Assembly: GCF_030433855.1 (NCBI RefSeq)
Contig: NZ_JARUXC010000003.1
Span: 186,001-250,000 of the forward strand
Source of the DNA: Agreia sp. PsM10
GTDB taxonomy: Bacteria > Actinomycetota > Actinomycetes > Actinomycetales > Microbacteriaceae
Direction of reading: 5' to 3'
DNA length: 64,000 nt
Shown here: in pieces, positions 8,485 to 17,986 of the stretch
How the letters are laid out: every line of letters begins with the position of its first letter
Numbering within the stretch: position 1 is the stretch's first letter
The notes under the pieces: generated by a model
Seen by the model: the letters and a program-made list of their open reading frames with translations, nothing else
What the model was told of the DNA's origin: nothing
Database searches by the model: none
Translations under genes and position numbers: made by a program

Positions 8485-8814
8485 CTACACAATCTCTTTC
8501 GTTTTGGTCGGGTCGATGTAGACCTCGCCATCGACGATGGTGAGTTCGTACACCGGAACAGGCTCGAAGGCCGGAAGGGTGAGGGGCTTGCCGCTGACGA
8601 GCGAGAACTTGGACCCGTGGGCCCAGCACTCGAGGGTCTCGTCTTCGACGAAGCCTTCGGCGAGCGAGATGTCGCCGTGGGTGCACGTGTCGCCGATGGC
8701 GTGGCACTCCCCCGCCGAGTCCTTCACCAGCGCGATGGCGACACCGTCGATCACGACGCGCACCGCCTCGTTCGGGGTGAGGTCGTCGACGGAGCAGATG
8801 AGCTCTGCGGCCAT
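8485..8814 (-). CDS. Rieske [2Fe-2S] ferredoxin within the SUF operon
   Basis: A 109-residue soluble protein with a single Rieske domain. The cluster ligands are visible as CTHGD (C-x-H) and CWAHGSKF (C-x2-H), about 17 residues apart, and the fold ends PVPVYELTIVDGEVYI. It looks like the small ferredoxin subunit of non-heme dioxygenases, but its position between sufD and sufC is a known actinobacterial arrangement, so a role as electron donor for cluster assembly is more likely (inference). ATG at 8814 lies two bases after the sufD stop. There is no membrane anchor. Confidence 0.92.
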   Translation of the reverse strand: MAAELICSVDDLTPNEAVRVVIDGVAIALVKDSAGECHAIGDTCTHGDISLAEGFVEDETLECWAHGSKFSLVSGKPLTLPAFEPVPVYELTIVDGEVYIDPTKTKEIV

Positions 8815-8816
8815 GG

Positions 8817-10016
8817 TCAGTGTCCCTGCGCTTCGCTGAGTTCGGCCTCGATGGCCGCGGACAGGTGGGTCTCGAGGTCGTCGGACCCGATCTGGGCGAC
8901 GATCTCCGCGAGGAAGCCGCGCACGACGAGACGCCGGGCCTCGTCTTCGGGGATGCCGCGGGACTGCAGGTAGAACAGCTGCTCGTCGTCGAAGCGCCCG
9001 GTCGACGACGCGTGGCCGGCGCCCATGATGTCGCCCGTCTCGATCTCGAGGTTGGGGATGGAGTCGGCCCGGGGGCCCTCCGAGAGCACCAGGTTGCGGT
9101 TCTCCTCGTAGCTGTCGGTGCCCGTCGCGTGCGGGCCGATCAGAACGTCGCCGACCCAGACGGATCGGGCGGTGGCGCCCTGGAGCGCACCCTTGTACTT
9201 CACTCGGCTCTTCGTCTGGGCCGCGACGTGGTCGATGTAGACGCGCTGCTCGAGGTGCTGCCCCGAGTCGGCGAAGTACAGACCGAAGGCGCTGGCGTCG
9301 GCCCCGGTCTCGACGAGGTGGATCGACGGGTTGACCCGCACGACTCCCCCGCCGAGGCTGACGACGACGTGACGCAGGCGCGCGTCGCGCCCGACGCGGG
9401 CGAAGTGGCTCGCCAGATGGTTGCTCTCGTCGTTCCACTCCTGCACCGTGACCACGGTGAGCGCCGCCTGGTCGCCGACGACGATCTCGACGTTCTCGGT
9501 CAGCTGGGCGTCGCCCGAATTGCGGAGGATGACGAGACCGCGGCTGAACGGGGCAGCGGTGATGACCGTGTGCCCGGCGCGCGGGGCGGAATCTGTCGCC
9601 TCGCGGGTCACGACGAACTCCTGCGGCTCCTCACCGGTGACATCGATGGCGAGGGCCTTGTCGAACGACGACCAGGCGTTGGCGCTGGCCCGCTCTTCGG
9701 GCGCGCCGGCCGAGCCGATGCGCGCATCCGTGCGGTCGACCCACGCCGCCGTGACGCCCGGCGTCTCACTGAACGTGAGCGCCGGGGCCGAGCCGTCGAG
9801 CTCGCCCTCGATAAGGGCGGTGATCCGGGTGATGGGCGTGAGCTTCCACTCGATCTCGAAACCGGTGACCTTCTCGAAGTCGTCGACGGAGGTGGAGGTG
9901 AAGCGCTCTGCCCGTGATTGAACGGGCACGTACGCGTCACCTCCGTCTGAGTGAGCCTTGAGGCCGTGCTGTTCGGTCTCGATGAGACCTGTGTTCGCTG
10001 TTGGTGCTGCGGACAT
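8817..10016 (-). CDS. sufD: SufD, iron-sulfur scaffold subunit
   Basis: SufD pairs with SufB and two SufC to form the scaffold on which iron-sulfur clusters are built. The 399-residue protein has the parallel beta-helix region (AGHTVITAAPFSRGLVILRNSG onward) and the conserved carboxyl-terminal domain with DEEQLFYLQSRGI-like sequence (FDDEQLFYLQSRG) and ARRLVVRGFLAEI, which ends in helices that bind SufC. Its stop and the Rieske start are separated by two bases, and its start directly abuts the sufB stop. Confidence 0.95.
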   Translation of the reverse strand: MSAAPTANTGLIETEQHGLKAHSDGGDAYVPVQSRAERFTSTSVDDFEKVTGFEIEWKLTPITRITALIEGELDGSAPALTFSETPGVTAAWVDRTDARIGSAGAPEERASANAWSSFDKALAIDVTGEEPQEFVVTREATDSAPRAGHTVITAAPFSRGLVILRNSGDAQLTENVEIVVGDQAALTVVTVQEWNDESNHLASHFARVGRDARLRHVVVSLGGGVVRVNPSIHLVETGADASAFGLYFADSGQHLEQRVYIDHVAAQTKSRVKYKGALQGATARSVWVGDVLIGPHATGTDSYEENRNLVLSEGPRADSIPNLEIETGDIMGAGHASSTGRFDDEQLFYLQSRGIPEDEARRLVVRGFLAEIVAQIGSDDLETHLSAAIEAELSEAQGH

Positions 10017-11435
10017 CTAGCCGACACTGCCTTCCATGCCCATCTCGATGAGCTTGTTGAGTTCGAGTGCGTACTCCATGGGGAGCTCGCGGGCGATCGG
10101 CTCGATGAAGCCGCGCACGATCATGGCCATGGCCTCGTCTTCGGGGAGACCGCGGCTCATGAGGTAGAAGAGCTGCTCCTCGCTGACACGCGAGACCGTG
10201 GCCTCGTGGCCGAGCTGCACGTCGTCGACCCGGATGTCGATGGCCGGGTAGGTGTCGGAGCGCGACTTGGTGTCGACCAGCAGAGCGTCGCAGCGCACGG
10301 TGTTGGCTGAGTGATGAGCGTTCTCCGCCATGCGCACCTCGCCGCGGTAGCCGGCACGGCCACCGCCCCTGGCGATGGACTTGGAGACGATGGACGACTG
10401 CGTGTACGGCGCCATGTGGATCATCTTCGCGCCGGCGTCCTGGTGCTGGCCGGGGCCGGCGAACGCCACGGACAGGGTCTCGCCCTTGGCGTGCTCTCCG
10501 ACGAGGTAGATCGACGGGTACTTCATGGTGACCTTGGAGCCGATGTTTCCATCGATCCACTCCATGGTCGCGCCCTCGTGTGCGATCGCACGCTTGGTGA
10601 CCAGGTTGTAGACGTTGTTCGACCAGTTCTGGATCGTCGTGTAGCGAACGCGGGCGTTCTTCTTCACGATGATCTCGACGACGGCGGAGTGCAGCGAGTC
10701 GGACTTGTAGATCGGCGCGGTGCAGCCCTCGATGTAGTGCACGTAGCTGCCCTCGTCGGCGATGATCAGCGTGCGCTCGAACTGGCCCATGTTCTCGGTG
10801 TTGATGCGGAAGTACGCCTGCAGGGGGATCTCGACGTGCACGTTCTTGGGAACGTAGACGAACGAGCCGCCCGACCAGACTGCCGTGTTCAGCGCGGCGA
10901 ACTTGTTGTCGCCGGCGGGGATGACCGTGCCGAAGTACTCGGTGAAGAACTCGGGGTGCTCACGCAGCGCCGTGTCGGTGTCCATGAAGATGACGCCCTG
11001 CGCCTCGAGGTCTTCGCGGATGGTGTGGTAAACAACCTCGGACTCGTACTGCGCGGCGACGCCCGACACCAGACGCTGACGCTCGGCCTCGGGGATGCCG
11101 AGCCGCTCGTAGGTGTTCTTGATGTCGTCGGGCAGGTCGTCCCACGTGGTGGCCTGCTTCTCGGTCGACCGCACGAAGTACTTGATGTTGTCGAAGTCGA
11201 TGCCGGAGAGGTCTGCGCCCCAGGTCGGCATGGGCTTGCGCTCGAACAGCTGCAGACCCTTGAGCCGGTTCTTGAGCATCCATTCCGGCTCGCTCTTGAG
11301 GGCGGAGATGCCCTTGACGACGTCGGCGTCGACACCGCGTTTCGCGACGGCACCCGCCGCATCGGAGTCGGACCAACCGAATTCGTAAACCCCCAGGTTT
11401 TCGAGTTCCGGACGGTCGATTAGTACGTCAGACAT
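10017..11435 (-). CDS. sufB: SufB, iron-sulfur scaffold subunit
   Basis: SufB is the subunit on which sulfur from the desulfurase and iron are joined into a cluster. The 472-residue length and sequence fit the family: [30 protein letters not shown] with the conserved cysteine, and [24 protein letters not shown] at the SufC-binding end. It is the first gene of the operon. ATG at 11435 is preceded on the minus strand by GAAGGGAGAAAG, a good ribosome binding site. No sufR repressor gene precedes it and no sufS or sufU follows in this operon, so the cysteine desulfurase must be encoded elsewhere. Confidence 0.97.
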   Translation of the reverse strand: MSDVLIDRPELENLGVYEFGWSDSDAAGAVAKRGVDADVVKGISALKSEPEWMLKNRLKGLQLFERKPMPTWGADLSGIDFDNIKYFVRSTEKQATTWDDLPDDIKNTYERLGIPEAERQRLVSGVAAQYESEVVYHTIREDLEAQGVIFMDTDTALREHPEFFTEYFGTVIPAGDNKFAALNTAVWSGGSFVYVPKNVHVEIPLQAYFRINTENMGQFERTLIIADEGSYVHYIEGCTAPIYKSDSLHSAVVEIIVKKNARVRYTTIQNWSNNVYNLVTKRAIAHEGATMEWIDGNIGSKVTMKYPSIYLVGEHAKGETLSVAFAGPGQHQDAGAKMIHMAPYTQSSIVSKSIARGGGRAGYRGEVRMAENAHHSANTVRCDALLVDTKSRSDTYPAIDIRVDDVQLGHEATVSRVSEEQLFYLMSRGLPEDEAMAMIVRGFIEPIARELPMEYALELNKLIEMGMEGSVG

Positions 11436-11586
11436 GACTTTCTCCCTTCCTCGTTGATCTCAACCCGCGGACAGCGGCAGGCATTCCAGACCGGGTGTAA
11501 ATGTGATTCGGCACGGATCACCGAAATGATTGCCTGATCACGTTCTCGTGGGGAGAACGCACGTACTTAGAATGTACTGAGGTCTG

Positions 11587-11614
11587 GGGGCGTTAGCCCC
11601 GCCCAACGCTGGGC
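11587..11614. repeat. Twin adjacent 14-base hairpins
   Basis: GGGGC-gtta-GCCCC at 11587-11600 is immediately followed by GCCCA-acgc-TGGGC at 11601-11614, each a perfect five-base stem with a four-base loop and no spacer between them. They lie between the promoters of sufB and ctaA, and would be in the sufB leader if transcription starts upstream of them. Confidence 0.55.
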
Positions 11615-11627
11615 GATATGCGCAAAA

Positions 11628-11641
11628 CGCGTTCGAACGCG
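11628..11641. promoter_or_regulatory. 14-base perfect palindrome, possible operator
   Basis: CGCGTTCGAACGCG is a perfect dyad located about 100 bases before ctaA and 200 before sufB. Its symmetry suits a dimeric repressor or activator. The binding protein is unknown; it does not match the usual actinobacterial LexA box spacing (GAAC-n4-GTTC). Confidence 0.4.
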
Positions 11642-11737
11642 GATTTCTACAACTTTCAAATTCTACAGGCAATGCCTGCCGGATAGTAGGTCGCGGGCCT
11701 TTTCATCGACAAGTCTTGACAAGGAACACCCGAAGCC

Positions 11738-12688
11738 GTGAAGCGACTCATCGCATTCCTCCCCGCATCCATCAGTCGACCCGTTCGCGTGCTGGCCTGG
11801 CTGTCGCTCGTGTTCCAGGTGGTGCTCATCGGAACCGGCGGCGCGGTGAGGCTGACGGGATCGGGCCTGGGATGCCCCACCTGGCCGCGATGCACCGACG
11901 CGTCGTTCGTGTCCACGCCGGAGATGGGCATCCACGGCGTGATCGAGTTCGCGAACCGCATGCTCACCTTCGTGCTCGCCCTCATCGTGATCGCGGTGTT
12001 CCTGGCCGTGGTGCGCTACTGGAGGGAGCGCAGGGACCTGTTCGTGCTCACGCTTCTCCAGGGTCTGTCCATTCCGCTCCAGGCCGTCATCGGCGGCATC
12101 ACGGTGCTGACCGGACTCAACCCGTTCATCGTCGGGCTGCACTTCGTGATCTCGATCCTCCTCGTCGTCAACGCGACGATCCTGGTCTACCGCGTGTACC
12201 GCGGGCCGCGTGGAGATCGCCGCACCGTGCCGCTGTGGTTCATGATCGTGGCGCACACCGCATCGCTCTTCGTCGCGATCACCGTGGTCGTGGGCATTCT
12301 CACCACGGGCTCCGGACCGCACGCCGGCGACGAGAAGACCCCCCGCAACGGCCTCGACGCCGAGCTGCTGCAGCACTTCCACAGCTGGCCCGCGTACGTG
12401 CTCCTGGCGCTCACGATGGTGCTCGTCGTCGCTGCGCTCGTGGGCAGGCTCGGTGTCACGCGCTGGGCGCTGGCGCTGCTGGCCATCGAGGCCGTGCAGG
12501 TGGTCGTCGGCCTCACCCAGGCGCGACTCGGACTGCCGCCGTTGCTCGTCGGCATCCACATGGTGCTCGCCGCGCTTCTGGTCGCGGCCATGACCGCCCT
12601 GGTGCTGTCGCTGCGCTCGTCGTCGAACGCCCCCGAATCGGTGGACGACCCCAGGGAGCTCAGCTCCGTCGGTCAGCCCCGGCGCTGA
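11738..12688 (+). CDS. ctaA: Heme A synthase (COX15/CtaA)
   Basis: CtaA oxidises heme O to heme A for aa3-type cytochrome oxidase, in the cytoplasmic membrane. The 316-residue protein has about eight membrane helices in two similar halves. Histidines expected to hold heme lie in HGVIEFANRML and LHFVIS in the first half, and HSWPAYV and GIHMVL in the second; the early GTGGAVRLTGSGLGCPTWPRC segment with its cysteine pair is typical of the family. GTG at 11738 is preceded by AAGGAA. The gene is convergent with ctaB. Confidence 0.95.
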   Translation: MKRLIAFLPASISRPVRVLAWLSLVFQVVLIGTGGAVRLTGSGLGCPTWPRCTDASFVSTPEMGIHGVIEFANRMLTFVLALIVIAVFLAVVRYWRERRDLFVLTLLQGLSIPLQAVIGGITVLTGLNPFIVGLHFVISILLVVNATILVYRVYRGPRGDRRTVPLWFMIVAHTASLFVAITVVVGILTTGSGPHAGDEKTPRNGLDAELLQHFHSWPAYVLLALTMVLVVAALVGRLGVTRWALALLAIEAVQVVVGLTQARLGLPPLLVGIHMVLAALLVAAMTALVLSLRSSSNAPESVDDPRELSSVGQPRR

Positions 12689-12713
12689 CCGCCTCCGCGG
12701 CGATCCAGTGCCG

Positions 12714-12734
12714 CTTCGACAGGCTCAGCGAACG
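12714..12734. repeat. Half copy of the REP-like repeat
   Basis: CTTCGACAGGCTCAGCGAACG lies in the 69 bases between the convergent ctaA and ctaB genes. It matches the left arm of the inverted repeat at 36490-36542 at all but one position. Such half elements are usual for dispersed intergenic repeats. Confidence 0.7.
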
Positions 12735-12757
12735 GCATCGCCGCAGAGAGAGCCCGG

Positions 12758-13678
12758 CTAGAACGGAAGCAGCGGGTCGATGGCGACGGCGAGGAAGACG
12801 AGCGTCAGGTAGCTGATCGACGCGTGGAAGACCCTCATCGGCTTGACCTCGAGGCCGTGAATGGCCCGGTTGTAGAGCCGGTGCGTCTCGTAGATGAACC
12901 ACGCGCCGGAGCCGAGTGCGACGACGCTGTAGACGATGCCCATCGGTGCGACCGGGATGAGCAGCAGCGAGCAGGCGACGGTGGCCCACGCGTAGAGGAT
13001 CGTCTGGAGACCCACGACGGCGCGGCCGCGGACGACCGCGAGCATGGGAACATTCGCCGCCTTGTACTCGTCGCGGTACTTCATCGACAGCGGCCAGTAG
13101 TGCGGCGGCGTCCAGAGGAAGATGACACCGAACAGGATGAACGGGGTCCAGCTGAGCGAGTTCGTGACCGCGGCCCAGCCGATGAGCACGGGCATGCAGC
13201 CGGCGATTCCTCCCCAGACGATGTTCTGGGAGGTGCGACGCTTCAGCCACACCGTGTAGAGGAACACGTAGAGCAGGATCGCGATGAGCGAGAGCGCCGC
13301 CGCCAGCAGATTGGCGAAGACGGCGAGCCAGACGATGGATGCGACGCCGATGACCCACGCGAACACGAGGGCCTCGCGGTCGCTCAGTTCGCCGGTGACG
13401 AGGGGACGACCCTGGGTGCGCTTCATGACGCGGTCGATGTCGCGGTCGATGTAGCAGTTGAAGGCGCCGGCGCTGCCGGCGCTGAGCGCGCCGCCGATGA
13501 GCGTGGCGACGACCAGCCAGAGGTCGGGAATGCCGTTCTGCGCCAGGATCATCACCGGCGCCGTCGTCACGAGCAGCAGCTCGATCACCCGCGGCTTCGT
13601 CAGCGCGACGTAGGCCTTGGCCTTCGCCGACAGGCTGATCCGCTGCTTCTCCGTGCGGCCCTCTACAGCGACGTCCAT
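12758..13678 (-). CDS. ctaB: Protoheme IX farnesyltransferase (heme O synthase)
   Basis: CtaB attaches a farnesyl group to heme B, giving heme O, the substrate of CtaA. The 306-residue polytopic membrane protein belongs to the UbiA prenyltransferase superfamily. The first aspartate-rich motif is NCYIDRDID followed by [11 protein letters not shown]; the second conserved loop includes [11 protein letters not shown]. Around nine hydrophobic segments are present. ATG at 13678 is used. It is convergent with ctaA and divergent from the UPF0303 gene; in many actinobacteria ctaB sits beside tkt, as it nearly does here. Confidence 0.96.
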   Translation of the reverse strand: MDVAVEGRTEKQRISLSAKAKAYVALTKPRVIELLLVTTAPVMILAQNGIPDLWLVVATLIGGALSAGSAGAFNCYIDRDIDRVMKRTQGRPLVTGELSDREALVFAWVIGVASIVWLAVFANLLAAALSLIAILLYVFLYTVWLKRRTSQNIVWGGIAGCMPVLIGWAAVTNSLSWTPFILFGVIFLWTPPHYWPLSMKYRDEYKAANVPMLAVVRGRAVVGLQTILYAWATVACSLLLIPVAPMGIVYSVVALGSGAWFIYETHRLYNRAIHGLEVKPMRVFHASISYLTLVFLAVAIDPLLPF

Positions 13679-13772
13679 TGCTCCTCAGACTGTTCCGGGC
13701 CCCGCGCAGGGCGCGCGCGATCCCGAATCAGTCTAAGCGATCGGTTCTCGAACCTCGGTCGGAGCCGATACC

Positions 13773-14276
13773 GTGACAGGCATGACGCACACCGACCCCA
13801 CCACTCCGGACGAGTTCGCCCGCCTGGCCGCCCGCATCGAGGACGAGGCGGCCGAGCTCCAGGTCGACTCCTTCGGGCCGTCCGACGCCCTGAGGCTGGG
13901 GCTCATCCTCGTGCGTCTCGGCACGGAGCGTGCCCTGCCCATCGCCATCGACATCCGACGCGGATCGCAGATCCTCTTCCACGTCGCACTCGAGGGCGCA
14001 CAGGCCGACAACGACGTCTGGATCGCGCGCAAGGCGCGCGCCGTCGAGCGCTACGGGATCCCCTCGCTGCTGCTCGGCACCCGCCCCAAGATCGCCGGAA
14101 AGCGGATCGAGTCAGAGGGCTGGTTCGACCAGATGGAGTACGCGGCCCACGGGGGCGGCTTTCCCGTGTCGGTCAGGGGCACCGGCATCGTGGCCGTCGC
14201 GACGGTCTCCGGGCTGCCGCAGATCGAGGATCACGACCTCGTCGTGTCCGCCCTCCGCGAGTTTGTCGAGGGGTAG
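13773..14276 (+). CDS. UPF0303 / heme-degrading-domain family protein (function uncertain)
   Basis: A 167-residue soluble protein resembling UPF0303, part of the DUF336/HbpS-like superfamily. Characteristic sequence includes AIDIRRGSQILFHVALEGAQ, DNDVWIARKARAVERYG and GGGFPVSVRGTGIVAVATVSGLP, the last being the glycine-rich conserved core. The superfamily includes heme-binding and heme-degrading proteins, and the neighbouring ctaB makes a heme-related role tempting, but no specific activity can be assigned. GTG at 13773 has GGAG eight bases upstream and is preferred over ATG at 13782. Confidence 0.8.
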   Translation: MTGMTHTDPTTPDEFARLAARIEDEAAELQVDSFGPSDALRLGLILVRLGTERALPIAIDIRRGSQILFHVALEGAQADNDVWIARKARAVERYGIPSLLLGTRPKIAGKRIESEGWFDQMEYAAHGGGFPVSVRGTGIVAVATVSGLPQIEDHDLVVSALREFVEG

Positions 14277-14499
14277 CCGAGGCTCCCCTCTGATTCCCTA
14301 TACTTGTAGCGGCGACACAGCAGTCGGTGTTTCCTGCGTGTCTTTCTTGCGGAGAAGCCATGTCGCACTGTGCTGAACACGTACCGTGCGGGGGCTCACA
14401 TTCGCCGGTCTCTCACGCGGTTCTCCCTGCTACCGATTCACATCGCGGCGCCTGACGGGCAAATCTGTCCGCCTGCAACTGAGAAGGGGCTTATTCCTC

Positions 14500-16593
14500 G
14501 TGGCATCATTCCAATGGACTCCCATTGACGACCAGGCCGTATCCACGGCGAAGGTTCTCGCGGCAGACGCCGTCGAGAAGGTAGGAAACGGGCATCCGGG
14601 AACGGCCATCAGCCTCGCCCCCGCCGCCTACCTCCTGTTCCAGAAGGTCATGCGGCGCGATCCGAGTGACAACGAGTGGATCGGTCGCGACCGCTTCATC
14701 CTCTCGGTCGGCCACAGTTCGCTCACCCAGTACATCCAGCTCTACCTCGGCGGCTACGGCCTCGAGCTCGACGACCTCAAGGCGCTGCGCACCTGGGGCT
14801 CGCTCACTCCCGGCCACCCCGAGTACGGCCACACCGACGGCGTCGAGATCACGACCGGGCCGCTCGGCCAGGGCCTGTCGTCGGCCGTCGGATTCGCCTA
14901 CGCCTCGCGCTTCGAGCGCGGTCTCTTCGACCCCGAGGCCGAGGCCGGCACCAGCCCCTTCGACCACTTCATCTACACCATCGCCGGCGACGGCGACCTG
15001 CAGGAGGGCGTCACGAGCGAGGCTTCGTCGCTCGCCGGCCACCAGCAGCTCGGCAACCTGATCGCGATCTACGACAGCAACCAGATCTCGATCGAGGACG
15101 ACACCAACATCGCGTTCACCGAAGACGTGCGCGCCCGCTACGAGGCCTACCACTGGCACGTGCAGGTCGTCGACTGGAAGAAGACGGGCCAGTACGTCGA
15201 AGACGTCGAGGCCCTCTTCGACGCCATCGAGGCGGCCAAGGCCGTCACCGACAAGCCGTCGCTGATCATCCTCAAGACCATCATCGGCTGGCCCTCGCCC
15301 AAGAAGCAGAACACCGGAAAGATCCACGGCTCCGCCCTGGGCGCCGAAGAGCTGAAGGGCCTCAAGGAGGTGCTCGGCTTCGACCCCGAGCAGAGCTTCG
15401 AGGTCGCCGACGAGGTCATCGCGCACACCCGCAGCGCCGTCGAGCGCGGCCAGGCCGAGCACGCCGAGTGGAAGATCTCATTCGACGCCTGGGCCTCCGC
15501 CAACCCCGAGAAGAAGGTCCTCCTCGACCGCGTCCTCTCCGGCGACGTTCCGGAGGGCCTCGAGGAGGCGCTCCCGGTCTTCGAAGCGGGCAAGGCCGTC
15601 TCGACCCGCGCCGCGTCGGGCAAGGTCATCAACGCCATCGCGCCGATCATGCCCGAGTTCTGGGGCGGCTCGGCCGACCTCGCCGAGTCGAACAACACCA
15701 CGATCGAGTCGGGCGCATCCTTCATCCCGGCCGAGCACTCCACGCACGAGTGGACGGGAAACCCGTATGGCCGCGTGCTGCACTTCGGCATCCGCGAGCA
15801 CGCCATGGGCGCGATCCTGAACGGCATCGTGCTGCACGGAAACACCCGCCCGTTCGGCGGAACCTTCCTCATCTTCAGCGACTACATGCGTCCCGCCGTT
15901 CGCCTCGCGGCCCTCATGAAGTCCCCCGCGATCTACGTGTGGACCCACGACTCCGTGGCCCTCGGAGAAGACGGACCGACCCACCAGCCGATCGAGCAGC
16001 TGGCCACGCTCCGCGCCATCCCGGGGCTCGACATCGTGCGCCCCGGCGACGCGAACGAGGTCGCCTACGCGTGGAAGACCATCCTCGAGCGCCGCAAGGG
16101 GCCCGCGGGCATCGCATTGACGCGCCAGAACATCCCGGTGTTCGAGCGTGGCGAGGGCGACGCCTCCGGCGAGACCTTCGCGTCGGCGAAGAACGTCGCC
16201 AAGGGCGCGTACGTGCTGGCAGAGGCTCCGAACGGCACCCCCGACGTGATCTTCATCGCGACCGGCTCCGAAGTTCAGATCGCCGTCGAGGCGCGCGAGC
16301 TCCTCAAGAACGAGGGCATCAACGCCCGCGTCGTGTCGGCACCGAGCCTCGAGTGGTTCGAGGAGCAGAGTGCGGAGTACCGCGAGTCGGTCCTTCCCGC
16401 AGCGATCAAGGCGCGCGTGTCGATCGAGGCCGGCCTCGACCTGACCTGGCGCTCCTACGTCGGAGACCACGGCAAGAGCGTCTCGATCGAGCACTTCGGC
16501 GCATCCGCCGACTACCAGACGCTGTTCCGCGAGTTCGGCATCACCACCGAGCACGCCATCGAGGCCGCCAAGCTCTCGATCTCGTCGCTGTAG
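14500..16593 (+). CDS. tkt: Transketolase
   Basis: Transketolase moves two-carbon units between sugar phosphates in the non-oxidative pentose phosphate pathway using thiamine diphosphate. The 697-residue protein shows [13 protein letters not shown] at the start, the cofactor motif GDGDLQEG...[10 protein letters not shown], and [14 protein letters not shown] in the pyrimidine domain, then the carboxyl-terminal domain. I chose GTG at 14500 ([14 protein letters not shown]), with GAAGGGG about ten bases upstream. An open frame back to 14386 exists but its translation is unlike transketolase. About 220 bases precede the gene; TATACT at 14299-14304 is a possible -10, which would give a long leader. 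Confidence 0.96.
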   Translation: MASFQWTPIDDQAVSTAKVLAADAVEKVGNGHPGTAISLAPAAYLLFQKVMRRDPSDNEWIGRDRFILSVGHSSLTQYIQLYLGGYGLELDDLKALRTWGSLTPGHPEYGHTDGVEITTGPLGQGLSSAVGFAYASRFERGLFDPEAEAGTSPFDHFIYTIAGDGDLQEGVTSEASSLAGHQQLGNLIAIYDSNQISIEDDTNIAFTEDVRARYEAYHWHVQVVDWKKTGQYVEDVEALFDAIEAAKAVTDKPSLIILKTIIGWPSPKKQNTGKIHGSALGAEELKGLKEVLGFDPEQSFEVADEVIAHTRSAVERGQAEHAEWKISFDAWASANPEKKVLLDRVLSGDVPEGLEEALPVFEAGKAVSTRAASGKVINAIAPIMPEFWGGSADLAESNNTTIESGASFIPAEHSTHEWTGNPYGRVLHFGIREHAMGAILNGIVLHGNTRPFGGTFLIFSDYMRPAVRLAALMKSPAIYVWTHDSVALGEDGPTHQPIEQLATLRAIPGLDIVRPGDANEVAYAWKTILERRKGPAGIALTRQNIPVFERGEGDASGETFASAKNVAKGAYVLAEAPNGTPDVIFIATGSEVQIAVEARELLKNEGINARVVSAPSLEWFEEQSAEYRESVLPAAIKARVSIEAGLDLTWRSYVGDHGKSVSIEHFGASADYQTLFREFGITTEHAIEAAKLSISSL

Positions 16594-16621
16594 ACCACAA
16601 GAATCTTCTAGGAGTACGTAC

Positions 16622-17734
16622 ATGACCGATACAACACCCACCGCCCAGCTCTCCGCAGCCGGCGTCAGCATCTGGCTCGACGACCTGTCGCGCGAGCGCA
16701 TCACCTCCGGCGGACTCGAGAAGCTGATCGCCGAGAAGAACGTCGTCGGTGTCACCACGAACCCGTCGATCTTCGCCGCGGCGCTGACCAACGGAGAGTC
16801 CTACGCGGCGCAGGTCGCCGAGCTCGCCAAGGCCGGCAAGAACGTCACCGAGGCCGTCTTCGAGATCACGACCCAGGACGTCGCCAACGGCTGCGACATC
16901 TTCCGCCCGATCTACGACGCTACGAACGGATTCGACGGCCGCGTCTCGATCGAGGTCGAGCCGGGCCTGGCGAACGACGCCGCGGGCACGACGAAGCAGG
17001 CCAAGGAGCTCTTCGACAAGGTCGCCAAGGAGAACGTGCTGATCAAGATCCCCGCGACCATCGCGGGCCTCGAGGCCATCACCGAGACCATCGCGGCCGG
17101 CATCAGCGTCAACGTCACGCTGATCTTCAGCCTCGCCCGCTACCGCGACGTCATCAACGCCTACCTGGCTGGCCTGGAGCGCGCGAAGGCCGCCGGGCTC
17201 GACCTGTCGAAGATCCACAGCGTCGCCTCGTTCTTCGTGTCGCGCGTCGACACCGAGATCGACAAGCGCCTGGTGGCCATCGGAACCGATGAGGCTCTGG
17301 CGCTCAAGAGCAAGGCGGGCGTCGCGAACGCCCAGCTCGCCTACGAGGTCTACGAGCAGGCGTTCTCGACCGAGCGCGCGGCCGGACTCCTCGCGGCCGG
17401 CGCCAACAAGCAGCGGCCGCTCTGGGCATCCACCGGCGTCAAGGACCCGGCCGTGCCCGACACGACCTACGTCACCGAGCTCGTCGCCCCGGAGGTCGTC
17501 AACACGATGCCCGAGAAGACGCTCGACGCCACCTTCGACCACGGCGTGATCACCGGAGACACCATCACGGGCTCCTACGCCGCCGCCAACAAGGTGCTCG
17601 ACGAGATCGCTGCTCAGGGCATCTCCTACGCCGAGGTCACCGAACTGCTCGAGACCGAGGGAGTCGACAAGTTCATCGTCTCCTGGAACGAGCTGCTCGA
17701 CACGGTCACGACCGCACTCGAGTCGTCCAAGTGA
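16622..17734 (+). CDS. tal: Transaldolase
   Basis: Transaldolase transfers dihydroxyacetone units in the pentose phosphate pathway through a lysine Schiff base. The 370-residue length is that of the actinobacterial class. VTTNPSIF lies near the start, the Schiff-base lysine is in [10 protein letters not shown], and [11 protein letters not shown] and WASTGVKDP follow. ATG at 16622 has AGGAG just upstream and lies 28 bases after tkt, so they are co-transcribed. A strong hairpin follows the stop codon. Confidence 0.96.
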   Translation: MTDTTPTAQLSAAGVSIWLDDLSRERITSGGLEKLIAEKNVVGVTTNPSIFAAALTNGESYAAQVAELAKAGKNVTEAVFEITTQDVANGCDIFRPIYDATNGFDGRVSIEVEPGLANDAAGTTKQAKELFDKVAKENVLIKIPATIAGLEAITETIAAGISVNVTLIFSLARYRDVINAYLAGLERAKAAGLDLSKIHSVASFFVSRVDTEIDKRLVAIGTDEALALKSKAGVANAQLAYEVYEQAFSTERAAGLLAAGANKQRPLWASTGVKDPAVPDTTYVTELVAPEVVNTMPEKTLDATFDHGVITGDTITGSYAAANKVLDEIAAQGISYAEVTELLETEGVDKFIVSWNELLDTVTTALESSK

Positions 17735-17738
17735 GTGT

Positions 17739-17791
17739 CCGGGTCCACCGTTCCGGCAGCGGCCATGGCCGCGTCGGAACGGTGGACCCGG
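17739..17791. terminator. Long perfect hairpin after tal
   Basis: Sixteen-base arms beginning CCGGGTCCACCG and ending CGGTGGACCCGG pair perfectly, and the loop holds a second 14-base palindrome, GCGGCCATGGCCGC. It starts four bases after the tal stop. There is no T run, so it may be a processing or stabilising element, or a terminator of the GC-rich actinobacterial type. Confidence 0.65.
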
Positions 17792-17986
17792 CCCTCCTCT
17801 CCGTTGTTCTCTCGTCCGAGACAACCGGAGCCACCACACTTCTGCCGGCCGTCTCTCGCGCCGATCGTCGCCACCGCGACGTCCCCATGAGCTCTTCGTC
17901 CGACGGTCCGCATCGCACCCGCCCCGTTCTCCGCGCTGTTCCAGCGCCGCACTAACCCGTCGACCCAGAAGGTCTCAAGGAGTCTC

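Larger units (their letters stand above)
11436..11737. promoter_or_regulatory. Divergent sufB-ctaA intergenic control region
   Basis: These 302 bases carry no plausible gene. They are less GC-rich than the neighbours and hold two adjacent small hairpins (11587-11614) and a 14-base perfect palindrome (11628-11641). They must contain the promoters of both the SUF operon and ctaA. I could not place -35/-10 pairs with confidence. Confidence 0.6.

Noticed and set aside
14386-14499. A 38-residue extension of transketolase
   Set aside because: It is open by chance; its sequence is unlike transketolase, and GTG at 14500 has a ribosome binding site and the normal family start.
17731-17955. A 74-residue frame between tal and zwf
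   Set aside because: It starts inside the tal stop, its first half is the two arms of the hairpin, and the rest is low-complexity with no ribosome binding site.
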